Assembly: GCA_900188465.1 (NCBI GenBank) | Contig: FZPE01000001.1 | Span: 1-64,000, forward strand | Reading direction: 5' to 3' | DNA length: 64,000 nt | DNA from: Micrococcales bacterium KH10 | GTDB lineage: Bacteria > Actinomycetota > Actinomycetes > Actinomycetales > Cellulomonadaceae | In this document: positions 29,133 to 37,936 of the stretch, piece after piece | Position numbering within the stretch: position 1 is the stretch's first letter | Layout of the letters: every line of letters starts with the position of its first letter | The notes under the pieces: model-generated | What the model was told of the DNA's origin: nothing | The model's database searches: none | The model's input: the letters and a program-made list of their open reading frames with translations, nothing else | Translations under genes and position numbers: made by a program

Positions 29133-30367
29133 TGGCTCCGAGCGCAAAGACAAAGACCTACGAGTACGAGGCCCGTGATAAGCAAGGCAACGTTGTCAAA
29201 GGCCGGATGGACGGTCCCAACGAGGCAGCCGTTGCTTCGCGCCTGATGGCCAATGGCGGAAACCCGCTAAAAATCAATGAGGTGAAGACGGGCGGACTCC
29301 ACTCAGATATCAAGATTCCTGGCCTTACAGACAAGATCCCGCTCAAGGATATTGCGGTGATGTCCCGGCAGCTGGCCACTATGATCAACGCCGGGCTTTC
29401 GTTGCTGAGATCTGTCACGATTCTTGCGGACCAGACCGAGAACAAGGCGCTGCAGGGAATCTTGCTTGAGGTTCGGGCTGAGATCGAAACGGGAGCGTCC
29501 TTCTCGTCAGCTCTGGCGAAACACCCTAAAGTCTTCCCGCCGCTGATGATCAACATGGTCAAAGCGGGTGAGACCGGCGGGTTCCTGGATCAGACCTTGT
29601 TGTCGGTGGCGAAGAACTTCGAAGACGACGTCAAACTGCGTGGCAAGATCAAATCTGCGATGACCTACCCGATAGTTGTCCTGGTCATCGCGATCATCGC
29701 GGCGACGGCGATGTTGCTGTTCATCGTGCCGATCTTCGCTGAGATGTTCGCGACGTTGGGTGGTGCGTTGCCCGGTCCTACTCAGATGTTGGTATCGCTA
29801 TCGAACTTCTTGAAGGTCGGCATCATCCCGATCATCATCGTGATCGCCGGGCTGTGGATCTGGTGGAGCCGCATCAAGCACAAGAAGTCCGTACGCGAAA
29901 AAGTGGATCCTTGGAAACTGAAGGCTCCTGTCTTCGGCAAACTGACGCAGAAGATCGCTGTCGCACGTTTCACCCGCAACCTTGGTTCGATGCTGCATGC
30001 TGGTGTTCCTATCCTGCAGGCTCTGGAGATCGTGGGAGAGACCTCCGGAAACATGGTGGTGGAGAAAGCATCGCTCGACATCATGGACTCTGTGCGTAGG
30101 GGTAAGTCACTGACAGGTCCGCTGTCTGAACACGCCGTTTTCCCACCCATGGTGGTGCAGATGATGGCCGTCGGCGAGGATACCGGTGCCCTCGACGACA
30201 TGCTGGAGAAGATCGCGGAGTTCTACGATGCGGAAGTTGAAGCGACCACCGAACAGTTGACCAGTCTCATCGAGCCGCTGATGATCCTGTTCGTCGGTGT
30301 CATCGTCGGTGGCATGGTGATTGCCATGTATCTGCCCATCTTCAACATCTTCAACCTGATCCAGTAA
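29132..30367 (+). CDS. pilC: Type IV pilus inner-membrane platform protein PilC (GspF family)
   Basis: The 411-residue integral membrane protein anchors the pilus machine and contacts the ATPases. It has two repeated GspF cytoplasmic domains (MSRQLATMINAGLSLLRSV and FTRNLGSMLHAGVPILQAL), each followed by membrane helices. The central helices are YPIVVLVIAIIAATAMLLFI and IIPIIIVIAGLWIWW, and the C-terminal helix is LMILFVGVIVGGMVIAMYLP. Length is typical. The start overlaps the pilT stop. Confidence 0.96.
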   Translation: MAPSAKTKTYEYEARDKQGNVVKGRMDGPNEAAVASRLMANGGNPLKINEVKTGGLHSDIKIPGLTDKIPLKDIAVMSRQLATMINAGLSLLRSVTILADQTENKALQGILLEVRAEIETGASFSSALAKHPKVFPPLMINMVKAGETGGFLDQTLLSVAKNFEDDVKLRGKIKSAMTYPIVVLVIAIIAATAMLLFIVPIFAEMFATLGGALPGPTQMLVSLSNFLKVGIIPIIIVIAGLWIWWSRIKHKKSVREKVDPWKLKAPVFGKLTQKIAVARFTRNLGSMLHAGVPILQALEIVGETSGNMVVEKASLDIMDSVRRGKSLTGPLSEHAVFPPMVVQMMAVGEDTGALDDMLEKIAEFYDAEVEATTEQLTSLIEPLMILFVGVIVGGMVIAMYLPIFNIFNLIQ

Positions 30368-30498
30368 GCACCGCCACGAACGCAACCGCTACACGGACAT
30401 AGCATGCCAGTTCCGGTAGGCCTCAAGCGGTCCGGAGTCTTCAGATGCTACTGTTCAAGCCGTTGCGGCGATGAAGACGCGACGATGGGCTGAAACTC

Positions 30499-30589
30499 TT
30501 CCGTAGAGTGACTCAAGTCACCACGCGGAACTGTCGATAGCAGATTGTACGCATCGCGTACGAGGCAACAACCAGGGCCGTATCTACGG
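30499..30589 (+). promoter_or_regulatory. Structured region upstream of pilA
   Basis: Three inverted repeats lie in the 271-nt pilC-pilA gap. TTCCG/CGGAA (30499-30503/30526-30530) encloses GTGAC/GTCAC (30508-30512/30517-30521). GTACGC/GCGTAC is at 30547-30561 and CCGTA/TACGG at 30578-30589. The first may end the pilC transcript; the others could be leader structure of the abundant pilin mRNA. It does not match the c-di-GMP riboswitch consensus that I know. Confidence 0.35.
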
Positions 30590-30638
30590 TGCTGGCTTTA
30601 CATTGAGTCACGACCAAGAAGAAAGAGGTGTGCTGCAC

Positions 30639-31121
30639 ATGATCGCACGCATCCAGAAGTCACTGGCTGAGAAGGACAAGGGTTTCACCCTCATCGAGCT
30701 TCTCGTCGTCATCATCATCATCGGTATCCTCGCGGCCATCGCGATCCCGGTCTTCCTGAATCAGCGCAAGAAGGCTGTCGATTCGGGCATCAAGTCGGAC
30801 CTGCGTTCTGTCGCCAACGAGATCGAGTCGTACTACGTGGACAACCAGGATTATCCGGCTGCCAGTGACGTAGGCACCACCGGAACCGGAACAGGATCGA
30901 TCCTCATCGCGAACGCCAAGGGCGATGATGTGACCGTAACATTCTCTGACTCTGATACGACCATCGTGTATGCGCTGGGTGCGGGCTCCGGCGGTCAGCA
31001 GTCGTTCACGCTTCGTGGATATAACGACAAGGGTACTGCGAAGGATGCATCAAACTACTTCGAATACGACAGCGCAGCAGGTGGCCTCAAGGACGGAGTC
31101 CAGAAGGCTACCACCCCTTGA
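30639..31121 (+). CDS. pilA: Major type IV pilin precursor
   Basis: The 160-residue class III-signal prepilin begins with a short basic leader (MIARIQKSLAEKDKG) cut before FTLIELLVVIII, with the invariant Glu5 of mature pilin. The hydrophobic helix IELLVVIIIIGILAAIAIPVF is followed by a small globular domain with no Cys. The open frame extends to TTG 30603, but ATG 30639 follows AAAGAGG and gives a normal leader. PilD at 35970 would process it. Length, position after pilC and the flanking hairpins mark it as the major subunit. Confidence 0.94.
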   Translation: MIARIQKSLAEKDKGFTLIELLVVIIIIGILAAIAIPVFLNQRKKAVDSGIKSDLRSVANEIESYYVDNQDYPAASDVGTTGTGTGSILIANAKGDDVTVTFSDSDTTIVYALGAGSGGQQSFTLRGYNDKGTAKDASNYFEYDSAAGGLKDGVQKATTP

Positions 31122-31169
31122 TCATCACGCTTGACCCGTCTGGTTTCTGAATTAGACGAGTTCAGCACC

Positions 31170-31209
31170 CTGTGATGGCGGGTCCCAAATTGGTGGCCCG
31201 CCGTCACAG
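31170..31209 (+). terminator. Terminator or attenuator after pilA
   Basis: CTGTGATGGCGGG (31170-31182) pairs with 31197-31209 over 13 bp with one G-U. The 14-nt loop can pair further (CCAA/TTGG). Placed between the major pilin and the minor pilins, it would let pilA be expressed at higher levels than downstream genes. Confidence 0.75.
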
Positions 31210-31275
31210 CAACCTTGAATGACCATTCCTGATGCCGATTTCCATACGTCCGCGGGTGCGAGGGACGGAGTAGAC

Positions 31276-33591
31276 GTGGGTTCTGTACGAAAACGCGTTG
31301 CGTCGTGGCGCTGGTGGCGCCAGGTAGACAGCGACCCTGCCGAAAGCGGCCTGTCGCTAATCGAAGTGGTGGTCGCCCTCGCCTTGATCGGCATTGTGGC
31401 GGCAGCCGCCGCGCTGTTCTTTATCCGCGGTGTCAGTACGGCCTCGAAGATCCAGCGCGACCAGACGGCGATCTCGGTCGCAACCCAAGCCATGGAACTC
31501 GTGCGTGGTATCGACCCGCAGAACCCTGAGAACGGTTCCACCAACCGGCTTGTGATCGGCCGGAGCAAGGCCGCTGTTCAAGCGCAATGGGGCGCAGCCA
31601 CCGCAGAAGACAAAGCAGCAACCATCGCAGCGTGGGACACAGCCGCAACTTCGACATCGACACCCAACGTGCCGCTTGTCTCGAAAACCACCGTTTCGAA
31701 TATCGAATACACGGTCAATACGCTGATCGGAAAGTGCTACCGGATATCGCCGGCATCCTCCGCACCCGGTGACTGCGTAGGGACCGCCACCGGTATCGAA
31801 ACCTACCGTGTGACGGTCATCGTGACCTGGTCCGAACGGGCGTGTGGCACCGCAGCCTGCTCCTATCGGCTGGTCTCGTTGATCGATCCCAACCCTGACG
31901 CGGAATGGAACCTCTCCCTCAATCCAGTTCCACTCGATGATGAGACCACCGTCACCGTGGGCGGTCCCCAGACTTTGATCTGGGTCATGGGCAACGACGA
32001 GATCGAACCTGGCAACGACAACAGGGTCATCTTGATGGACAAGCCGGACCCCTCAGAAGGCAAGGGCACCGTGGCGCTGTCCACCGGTGACGAGAAAGGC
32101 GGCATCGTCTACACACCGCCTTCCAACTACACCGGACTGGTCGAATTCACATACATGCTGCGCGACAGCTTGAACCGTCCCTCGACCAACACCGCCACCG
32201 TCCGGGTTCTCGTACTGCCACTTGCCGTAGACGACACCGCTGGAGTAGAGGCCGGATCGACCACGAGCATCGACGTGACAGCCAACGACATCGGCACGAT
32301 CGACTCGATAGTCCTGGGCGACGAACCCCAGACCGGCTTCAGTGCCACCGTCAACGGCAAGAAGATCGATGTCACGGTTCCAGGCAGCACCCCCGAAGGC
32401 ACCGTCATCACCTTCACCTACTACGCGCGGCAGGCACTTGAGACGGGTGAATGGGGGACAAGCATCGAACCCGCGACGGTCACGGTCAAGGTGGGCAGTT
32501 GTATGAACGCAGCAGATCGGACAATCGAGATCCCGGCAACGCGTGACGGTTCCGTAGTGACCGACCTCGAGATCAACAAACTCAACGAGAACAAGTCGTC
32601 TTGCTGGGTTGCCCTGACCAAACTCGAACAGATACCGGTGAAGCGTGGCGAAATCAAGGTCGACGGCTCCAACTGGAATGGTGGAGCGGCATCGGCCGGA
32701 ACCACGATCGCAATCGCGCCTGACAACAACAAGCCATGGATGGTCAAAATTACCTATGTGATGCGTGCCACCAAAAACGGGGCAGCCACGACCGAGCCGA
32801 AAGTCATCACTGTCAAGGTCCTGCCGGTCGCAGTCGATGACGAATATTCCGTAGAACCTGGTGAGCAACGCGACTTGCAGGTCCGAGCCGACAACGACGC
32901 GCCGACCGACAACACCGTGTCAATGGAGATCCTCACCCCGCTCACCTCTGGCTGCGGCACCATGACTCCGAACCTGCCCGACGGCAAGGTCACCTACAAA
33001 GCCCCGGACGATGAGCGCACCTGTGTCTTCGCCTACCGGCTGGTAGCAGTAGACGTCCCGCAATTGGTGTCGCAGACGGCTACGGTCACCATCAATATGG
33101 AGTATTCGACCACCATCCACTCCAGGATCGCCTCGGTATATTCGCCGTGGCGCAAGTCCAGCGATTCCGGATCGATGGGCTCGGAAACCGTCGAGAAGAT
33201 CATGGACAACAGTCCCACCACCAAATGGTTTGTTGGGCTCAGCCATTTCTCGGGCAGCCAAGCCAAGTTCCCGGTCAGTGCGATCTACCGGATGAGCGTT
33301 TCGAGTAAGCTGCGCGAATACTCGCTGACCTCGGCGAATGACTTCGACGAGCGCGATCCAGCGGATTGGACCATCCGCGGTAGCAACAATCAGGAAGCCG
33401 CAGAAGACCCGAATCATTCTTCGTGGACAGTCATCGACACCGTCGAAGGCGAACGCTTTACCGATCGTCACCAGACTCGAAACTTCACAGTGGACGAACC
33501 CGACAGTTACCGCTACTACCAGTTCCGTGTGGAGAAGACGCGTGGGTCGAACAGTGAGTTCCAGATCGCAGATTGGACCTTGATCCGGTGA
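31276..33591 (+). CDS. Large minor prepilin with tandem beta domains and a discoidin-like C-terminus (putative tip adhesin)
   Basis: The 771-residue protein has a class III prepilin signal: basic leader, cut near ESG, then LSLIEVVVALALIGIVAAAAALF. After a short pilin-like part come three to four cadherin/tandem-95-type beta repeats (LPLAVDDTAGVEAGSTTS, LPVAVDDEYSVEPGEQRD). The last about 160 residues (about 612-771) form a discoidin (F5/8C)-like domain. That domain is clearly related to the one in the secreted phosphatase (shared KW, RDP..W, GSN, HSSW, SYRYYQ.RV and QIADWTL motifs). GTG 31276 has GGAG 5 nt upstream; the longer ATG 31219 has no ribosome site. A pilus-tip adhesin is inferred, not shown. 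Confidence 0.82.
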   Translation: MGSVRKRVASWRWWRQVDSDPAESGLSLIEVVVALALIGIVAAAAALFFIRGVSTASKIQRDQTAISVATQAMELVRGIDPQNPENGSTNRLVIGRSKAAVQAQWGAATAEDKAATIAAWDTAATSTSTPNVPLVSKTTVSNIEYTVNTLIGKCYRISPASSAPGDCVGTATGIETYRVTVIVTWSERACGTAACSYRLVSLIDPNPDAEWNLSLNPVPLDDETTVTVGGPQTLIWVMGNDEIEPGNDNRVILMDKPDPSEGKGTVALSTGDEKGGIVYTPPSNYTGLVEFTYMLRDSLNRPSTNTATVRVLVLPLAVDDTAGVEAGSTTSIDVTANDIGTIDSIVLGDEPQTGFSATVNGKKIDVTVPGSTPEGTVITFTYYARQALETGEWGTSIEPATVTVKVGSCMNAADRTIEIPATRDGSVVTDLEINKLNENKSSCWVALTKLEQIPVKRGEIKVDGSNWNGGAASAGTTIAIAPDNNKPWMVKITYVMRATKNGAATTEPKVITVKVLPVAVDDEYSVEPGEQRDLQVRADNDAPTDNTVSMEILTPLTSGCGTMTPNLPDGKVTYKAPDDERTCVFAYRLVAVDVPQLVSQTATVTINMEYSTTIHSRIASVYSPWRKSSDSGSMGSETVEKIMDNSPTTKWFVGLSHFSGSQAKFPVSAIYRMSVSSKLREYSLTSANDFDERDPADWTIRGSNNQEAAEDPNHSSWTVIDTVEGERFTDRHQTRNFTVDEPDSYRYYQFRVEKTRGSNSEFQIADWTLIR

Positions 33592-34262
33592 AGACCATGC
33601 AACGCCTGATCGATCGGGAACATGCCGACCGCGGTATGACGCTCGTTGAACTGCTCGTAGCCATGGGTATCCTCACGTTCATCTTCGTGGTCTTCATGGG
33701 GGCGGTGACCGTGATGACCAAAGACACTGCACGCGTCGCTGCAGTAGGCGACGCCGGCGATGCGACACGGCGGGTATTTCAGCGGTTCGACAAACAGGTA
33801 CGGTACGCCAACGCGATCAATCTGGCTGGGATGGGCACGGCGGGAACCGCCTACTACGTCGAATACCGTGTGACGCCGAAAGTCCCCGGCGGCGACGCCA
33901 CCTGTTACCAATGGCGATACGTTCCGGGCAAAGGACAGTTGCAGCAGCGTGAATGGCTGGATGTCAGCTCCCCGGCAGTGAGCGACTGGCTCGTGGTCGC
34001 AAAAGACGTGCGCAACAGCCTCGGCGTATCTGGCCAGTATCCGTTCGTCGTACACCGCTCTGATTCGACCTATATCTCGCAGCGGCTCGATGTGGTACTG
34101 GATGTCGGACCAGGCGGCATCGATGACACGCGCGTGGGTGCGGAACTCGATGCAACCTTCGTCGCACGCAACACGAATCGATCGACGCAGACAAATCTGG
34201 ATGCGAACGCTGATGGAGTCAGCGATACGCCGGTATGCACCGAAGGGATCGGGCGGCCATGA
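33588..34262 (+). CDS. Minor prepilin (PilW/GspJ-like)
   Basis: The 224-residue protein has a leader ending HADRG, then MTLVELLVAMGILTFIFVVFMGAV, the N-methylation signal with Glu5. The C-terminal domain is a modest beta-rich pilin head. GTG 33588 overlaps the previous stop by 4 bp (GTGA), and its own stop overlaps the next ATG by 4 bp. This argues for stoichiometric production of the three minor pilins. A role in priming the pilus tip complex is inferred from GspJ/PilW-like placement. Confidence 0.8.
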   Translation: MKTMQRLIDREHADRGMTLVELLVAMGILTFIFVVFMGAVTVMTKDTARVAAVGDAGDATRRVFQRFDKQVRYANAINLAGMGTAGTAYYVEYRVTPKVPGGDATCYQWRYVPGKGQLQQREWLDVSSPAVSDWLVVAKDVRNSLGVSGQYPFVVHRSDSTYISQRLDVVLDVGPGGIDDTRVGAELDATFVARNTNRSTQTNLDANADGVSDTPVCTEGIGRP

Positions 34263-35935
34263 AATGGTTACAGCGTGCCATCGCGCAGCGACACAGTGAT
34301 GAAGGGATCGCCCTGCCGTCGGTGATTCTGCTCATCGTCGTTGTCGGAATGCTGGCTATCACCGTGATGGGAGTGATCTTGGCACAAGTGACGCCGACGA
34401 TCTTCTCCCAGAAGAACTCACGCACAGTGACCGCCGCCGAGGCTGGTATCGCGGCCGCGCTCGGCGAGATCAGGGCGGCAGTTGCGCCCGATCCGGTCAA
34501 TGGCGAGATCCTGGGTAACTCCCGGGCATTGCCCTGCTCGGCAGCAGGAACCGTGACAGGAAGTGGAGGCGACCTGAAATACCAGGTCAACATTCGCTAC
34601 TACAAGATCGATCCGACCAACATGGATGAAGCCTGGCGCAACAACAACAAGATGAGTTGCTTCACCCAAGGAACCATCACGGGAGTGCCTGTGACCCCGT
34701 CCTATGCGCTGATCACCTCAGCAGGCACCGACGCTCAGTTGCCGGAACGCGTAGGACATTCGGCCAACCGGACGATGCAGACCATCTACCGCTTCGACGT
34801 CAGCAACTACAACATTTCCGGGGGCATCATCTTCGCGTACGGCACGGCTTTCTGCCTGGTCGCGGACGAAGCCAAAGAAGGATCCGCGATACGGTATGTT
34901 GCCGCGAATCACTGTCAGGAAGACACGGATCTCAATATGTGGTCGTGGCTCGAAGACTACCGGCTACATTTGTCATCCACTGATGTGGCAGGCGACCCGC
35001 TGTGCATCTCGGGTCAACCGTCCGGCAACAATACTGTCGAGGCCAAGCTGCAGCGATGCCAAGCCGACGGGGTAGCAGGCGACGCTCTGGGACAGTACTT
35101 CAGCTGGGAATCCGGTGCGCGTTTCAAGGGCCAGAACGCCGCCAACACGGCCCGTAGCGAAAAGTGCCTGCACGCCAAACGTACCGGCGACGCGGACAAG
35201 ACCATTCGCGAGGGTGATCCGCTGCTGGTCACTCCGTGTGGTGACGGTGAGGCCGTCGAATGGCGCAGCTTCAAACCGGATGCCCGGCTCGGTGCTGGCG
35301 GTGCGTCCTATGCCACCGGACAGATCGTCAGCGCTCAGGAATTCGGTCGCTGCTTCGACGTCTACGAAGAACACGTCTACACCGATTCGGGTAAAGACTC
35401 GGATGGATATGTGCGCGACTACAACCTGCTGTACACGTGCAAGCAGGACCCAAGCGGAACGACCGGTGTCTTCTGGAACCACAAGTGGATCTACACTGAG
35501 CCGCCCAAGAACATCGAAGGCGTCTACGCGGGAGAGATATCCAACCAGAACATCTACGTTAACTCGCCGCGCGGCAAGGTCTGCCTGCTCTCGCCGGCAG
35601 GTACCGGAAACGGTCTGACAGTGGGCTTCGAGATTCCTTATGCGGAACGGAACAGTTATAGTTCCGGACGCAACTGCAACGATGCGCGCGCGAAGTGGAC
35701 CCGCCGGGCCGATACGGGAGATAGTTCGACCAGTTGGACGTTTGTCGACTACCGCGGACGATGCATGTCGATCGGCCGCAAGGTGCCCAAGAACAACTAT
35801 GCATGGTCAGCGCCCGCAGTGGCCGCCTGTGACGGATCCAACTCGCAGAAGTGGAACGCTCCGCGCGAGATGCGCGGAGCAGGAGTGGATGCCTACCGCG
35901 AACCCGCCACTTCACTGGTGACCTCGGGTGGCTGA
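34259..35935 (+). CDS. PilX-like minor pilin with ricin-type lectin repeats
   Basis: The 558-residue protein begins with a basic segment, DEGIALPSVILLIVVVGMLAITVMGVILAQ and an amphipathic helix, as in PilX/GspK-like proteins. The Glu sits just before the hydrophobic helix. From about residue 195 the sequence has paired Cys and ricin B-like beta-trefoil hallmarks: CLVADE...C, PLCISG...LQRC, CLHAK...PCGDGEAVEW, RCFDVYEE...C, and near the end RCMSIGR...ACDGSNSQKWNAP. This Q-x-W ending is typical of carbohydrate-binding trefoils. A lectin on the pilus tip is a reasonable inference. It overlaps the preceding minor pilin by ATGA. Confidence 0.75.
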   Translation: MKWLQRAIAQRHSDEGIALPSVILLIVVVGMLAITVMGVILAQVTPTIFSQKNSRTVTAAEAGIAAALGEIRAAVAPDPVNGEILGNSRALPCSAAGTVTGSGGDLKYQVNIRYYKIDPTNMDEAWRNNNKMSCFTQGTITGVPVTPSYALITSAGTDAQLPERVGHSANRTMQTIYRFDVSNYNISGGIIFAYGTAFCLVADEAKEGSAIRYVAANHCQEDTDLNMWSWLEDYRLHLSSTDVAGDPLCISGQPSGNNTVEAKLQRCQADGVAGDALGQYFSWESGARFKGQNAANTARSEKCLHAKRTGDADKTIREGDPLLVTPCGDGEAVEWRSFKPDARLGAGGASYATGQIVSAQEFGRCFDVYEEHVYTDSGKDSDGYVRDYNLLYTCKQDPSGTTGVFWNHKWIYTEPPKNIEGVYAGEISNQNIYVNSPRGKVCLLSPAGTGNGLTVGFEIPYAERNSYSSGRNCNDARAKWTRRADTGDSSTSWTFVDYRGRCMSIGRKVPKNNYAWSAPAVAACDGSNSQKWNAPREMRGAGVDAYREPATSLVTSGG

Positions 35936-35969
35936 TCGACATGGCGCGCGGGCAGCGGGTGGCGACTAG

Positions 35970-36740
35970 ATGACCCTTGTCTTAGCGGGAATACTCGGAT
36001 TGGTCGTCGGGTCTTTTCTCAACGTTGTGATCTGGCGGGTGCCGCGCGGAGAATCCGTGGTGAAGCCACCGAGCGCCTGCCCGCGTTGCGGCCATCGGCT
36101 CCATGCGTGGGAGAACATACCGGTCCTGTCGTGGCTCTGGCTGCGTGGCAAGTGCTCACGATGTCGTAAGCCGATCGCGGCGCGGTATCCAGTCATCGAG
36201 TTGGTGACCGCCATAGCGGTGGTGCTCGTGGTGCTCCGTTTCGGTGTCACCTGGGCGACCCTCGGATACGTCTACCTCGCGTGTGTCGCTGTCGCGCTCG
36301 TCATGATCGACCTGGACGTCAAACGGCTTCCGGACAAGATCGTAATGCCGACATACCTCGTCGTTATCGCTGCCCTGTTTGCAGAATCTTTGTCGGACGG
36401 GCAGTTCGGCTCTTTCTGGCGCGCACTGGCAGGCGGCGCCATTCTTTTCGTCTTCTACTTCCTCGCTCTGGTCCTTTATCCGGGAGGCATGGGATTCGGA
36501 GATGTCAAACTGGCAGGTGTCCTGGGACTGGCTCTGGCATGGATCGGGTGGGGTGCGTTGGCGATAGGAGCATTCGGCGCCTTTCTGCTCGGCGGGGTGT
36601 ACTCGATCGTCTTGCTGCTGACACGTCGAGCCGGACGGAAGTCCGGTATCCCGTTCGGGCCCTGGATGATCGCCGGTGCGGCCATCGGAATCGCGGTGGG
36701 AGAGCAGATCTGGGACCAGTACCTAGCGCTCCTCGCATAG
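35970..36740 (+). CDS. pilD: Type IV prepilin peptidase / N-methyltransferase
   Basis: The 256-residue polytopic membrane enzyme cleaves and probably N-methylates the four prepilins encoded just upstream. The methyltransferase part has the two CXXC zinc pairs (CPRCGH and CSRCRK) and NVVIWRVPRGES. The aspartyl protease residues are in MIDLDVKRLPD and GFGDVKLAG. About seven to eight hydrophobic helices follow. The gene is 34 nt after the PilX-like gene. Confidence 0.96.
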   Translation: MTLVLAGILGLVVGSFLNVVIWRVPRGESVVKPPSACPRCGHRLHAWENIPVLSWLWLRGKCSRCRKPIAARYPVIELVTAIAVVLVVLRFGVTWATLGYVYLACVAVALVMIDLDVKRLPDKIVMPTYLVVIAALFAESLSDGQFGSFWRALAGGAILFVFYFLALVLYPGGMGFGDVKLAGVLGLALAWIGWGALAIGAFGAFLLGGVYSIVLLLTRRAGRKSGIPFGPWMIAGAAIGIAVGEQIWDQYLALLA

Positions 36741-36761
36741 ACGGCTTGCGGCGAGGCAAGA

Positions 36762-36790
36762 GCGCTGATGGCTTCGGTAGCCGCCAGCGC
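36762..36790 (+). terminator. Hairpin after pilD
   Basis: GCGCTG (36762-36767) pairs with CAGCGC (36785-36790), and inside it GGCT (36770-36773) with AGCC (36779-36782). It is followed by CCCTGAGG without a T run. It may separate the pilin block from pilMNO. It is not a tRNA despite a nearby GGTTCAAGC. Confidence 0.5.
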
Positions 36791-36874
36791 CCCTGAGGTA
36801 CGAGTGTCGGTTCAAGCCCGCCGGAATTCATGCCGATATTCGCACGAGACCATCAAATAGCGGAAGGACCCAGC

Positions 36875-37936
36875 GTGGCCAAGCAACAGTCGATCGGACT
36901 CGACATCGGCTCGACAGCCGTCAGAGCCGCCGAAATCGCCTTTTCTGCTGGAGGCGTGGGCGGCGAGCTGCGTGCCTATCGTGAAGTTCCGTTGCCCGAC
37001 GGGGCCGTGCGTGACGGTGAGGTGGTGGACGCAACCGTGGTCTCTGCTGCGCTGAAAGAACTGTTCTCAGGTTCGAAGTTCTCGTCCAAGGAAGTCATCC
37101 TCGGCGTCGGGAACCAGCGGGTCGCGGTCCGGGCTCTGACGCTGCCGTGGGCGCCGTTCGATCAATTGCGCGCGTCGTTGCCGTATCAGGTTCAAGACCT
37201 GCTTCCTATGCCAGTCGATGAGGCATTGCTGGATTACTATCCAGTCGAGGAGAGCCACGAGAACGACATCCGTTCATATGACGGGCTCCTGGTGGCTGCG
37301 GCTCGTGACACCGTGAGCGCCAACGTGAAATGTGCCGAACAAGCAGGGCTTCTTCCCGTGGGTGTGGACCTGAACGCCTTCGCATTGTTGCGCGCCATGA
37401 CACGCGGCAGGCTGGCGCAGGGCAATGTGGCGATCGTGGATATCGGCGCACACATCACGACGGTGGTCATTGCCTCTGATGGCGATCCGCAGTTCGTGCG
37501 TGCTTTGCCCATCGGCGGGCAGGCGATGACCGATTCCTTTGCGCGCGCCTCGGGCGTGGGACCCAACGAGGCAGAACGGATCAAGTGCGAACTCGGCATG
37601 AACGCCGTCAAGTATCCCGAACTGCGCGATGGTGCTGAGGCGATGAACGAAGTCGCTACGAAACTGGTCGAGGCGATCCGTGGCACGTTTGGCTACTTCA
37701 CCTCCGCATCCGGTGGTGAACATCTCGATGTCGTAGCGCTGACAGGTGGATCCGCTCACATGCCGGGACTGGGGCAATATCTGGCGAGCAGCAGCCGTCT
37801 CAACGCCATCCTCGGGGACCCGCTGGAGACCACGACATTCGCCAAATCAGTCGGCGATCGTACGCAATTCGAAGCGAATGCCGTGACGATGACCACCGCA
37901 CTTGGCCTCGGCTATGGAGTAGGAGCGTTAGTCTGA
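36875..37936 (+). CDS. pilM: Type IV pilus assembly protein PilM
   Basis: The 353-residue actin/FtsA-like ATPase forms the cytoplasmic ring that binds the N-terminus of PilN. The N-terminus MAKQQSIGLDIGSTAVRAAEI carries phosphate motif 1; VAIVDIGAHITTVVIASDG and ALTGGSAHMPGLGQYL are motifs 2 and adenosine. The frame is open to ATG 36830, but GTG 36875 follows GGAAGGA and gives the canonical MAK-GLDIGST start. It overlaps pilN (TGATG). Confidence 0.93.
   Translation: MAKQQSIGLDIGSTAVRAAEIAFSAGGVGGELRAYREVPLPDGAVRDGEVVDATVVSAALKELFSGSKFSSKEVILGVGNQRVAVRALTLPWAPFDQLRASLPYQVQDLLPMPVDEALLDYYPVEESHENDIRSYDGLLVAAARDTVSANVKCAEQAGLLPVGVDLNAFALLRAMTRGRLAQGNVAIVDIGAHITTVVIASDGDPQFVRALPIGGQAMTDSFARASGVGPNEAERIKCELGMNAVKYPELRDGAEAMNEVATKLVEAIRGTFGYFTSASGGEHLDVVALTGGSAHMPGLGQYLASSSRLNAILGDPLETTTFAKSVGDRTQFEANAVTMTTALGLGYGVGALV

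Noticed and set aside
30430-30602. c-di-GMP riboswitch upstream of pilA
   Set aside because: The conserved GEMM core and tetraloop-receptor pattern I know are not present, though the region is structured.
36741-36829. tRNA-like sequence after pilD (GGTTCAAGC near a hairpin)
   Set aside because: No acceptor stem, D-arm or anticodon arm can be assembled around it; a simple hairpin explains the pairing.
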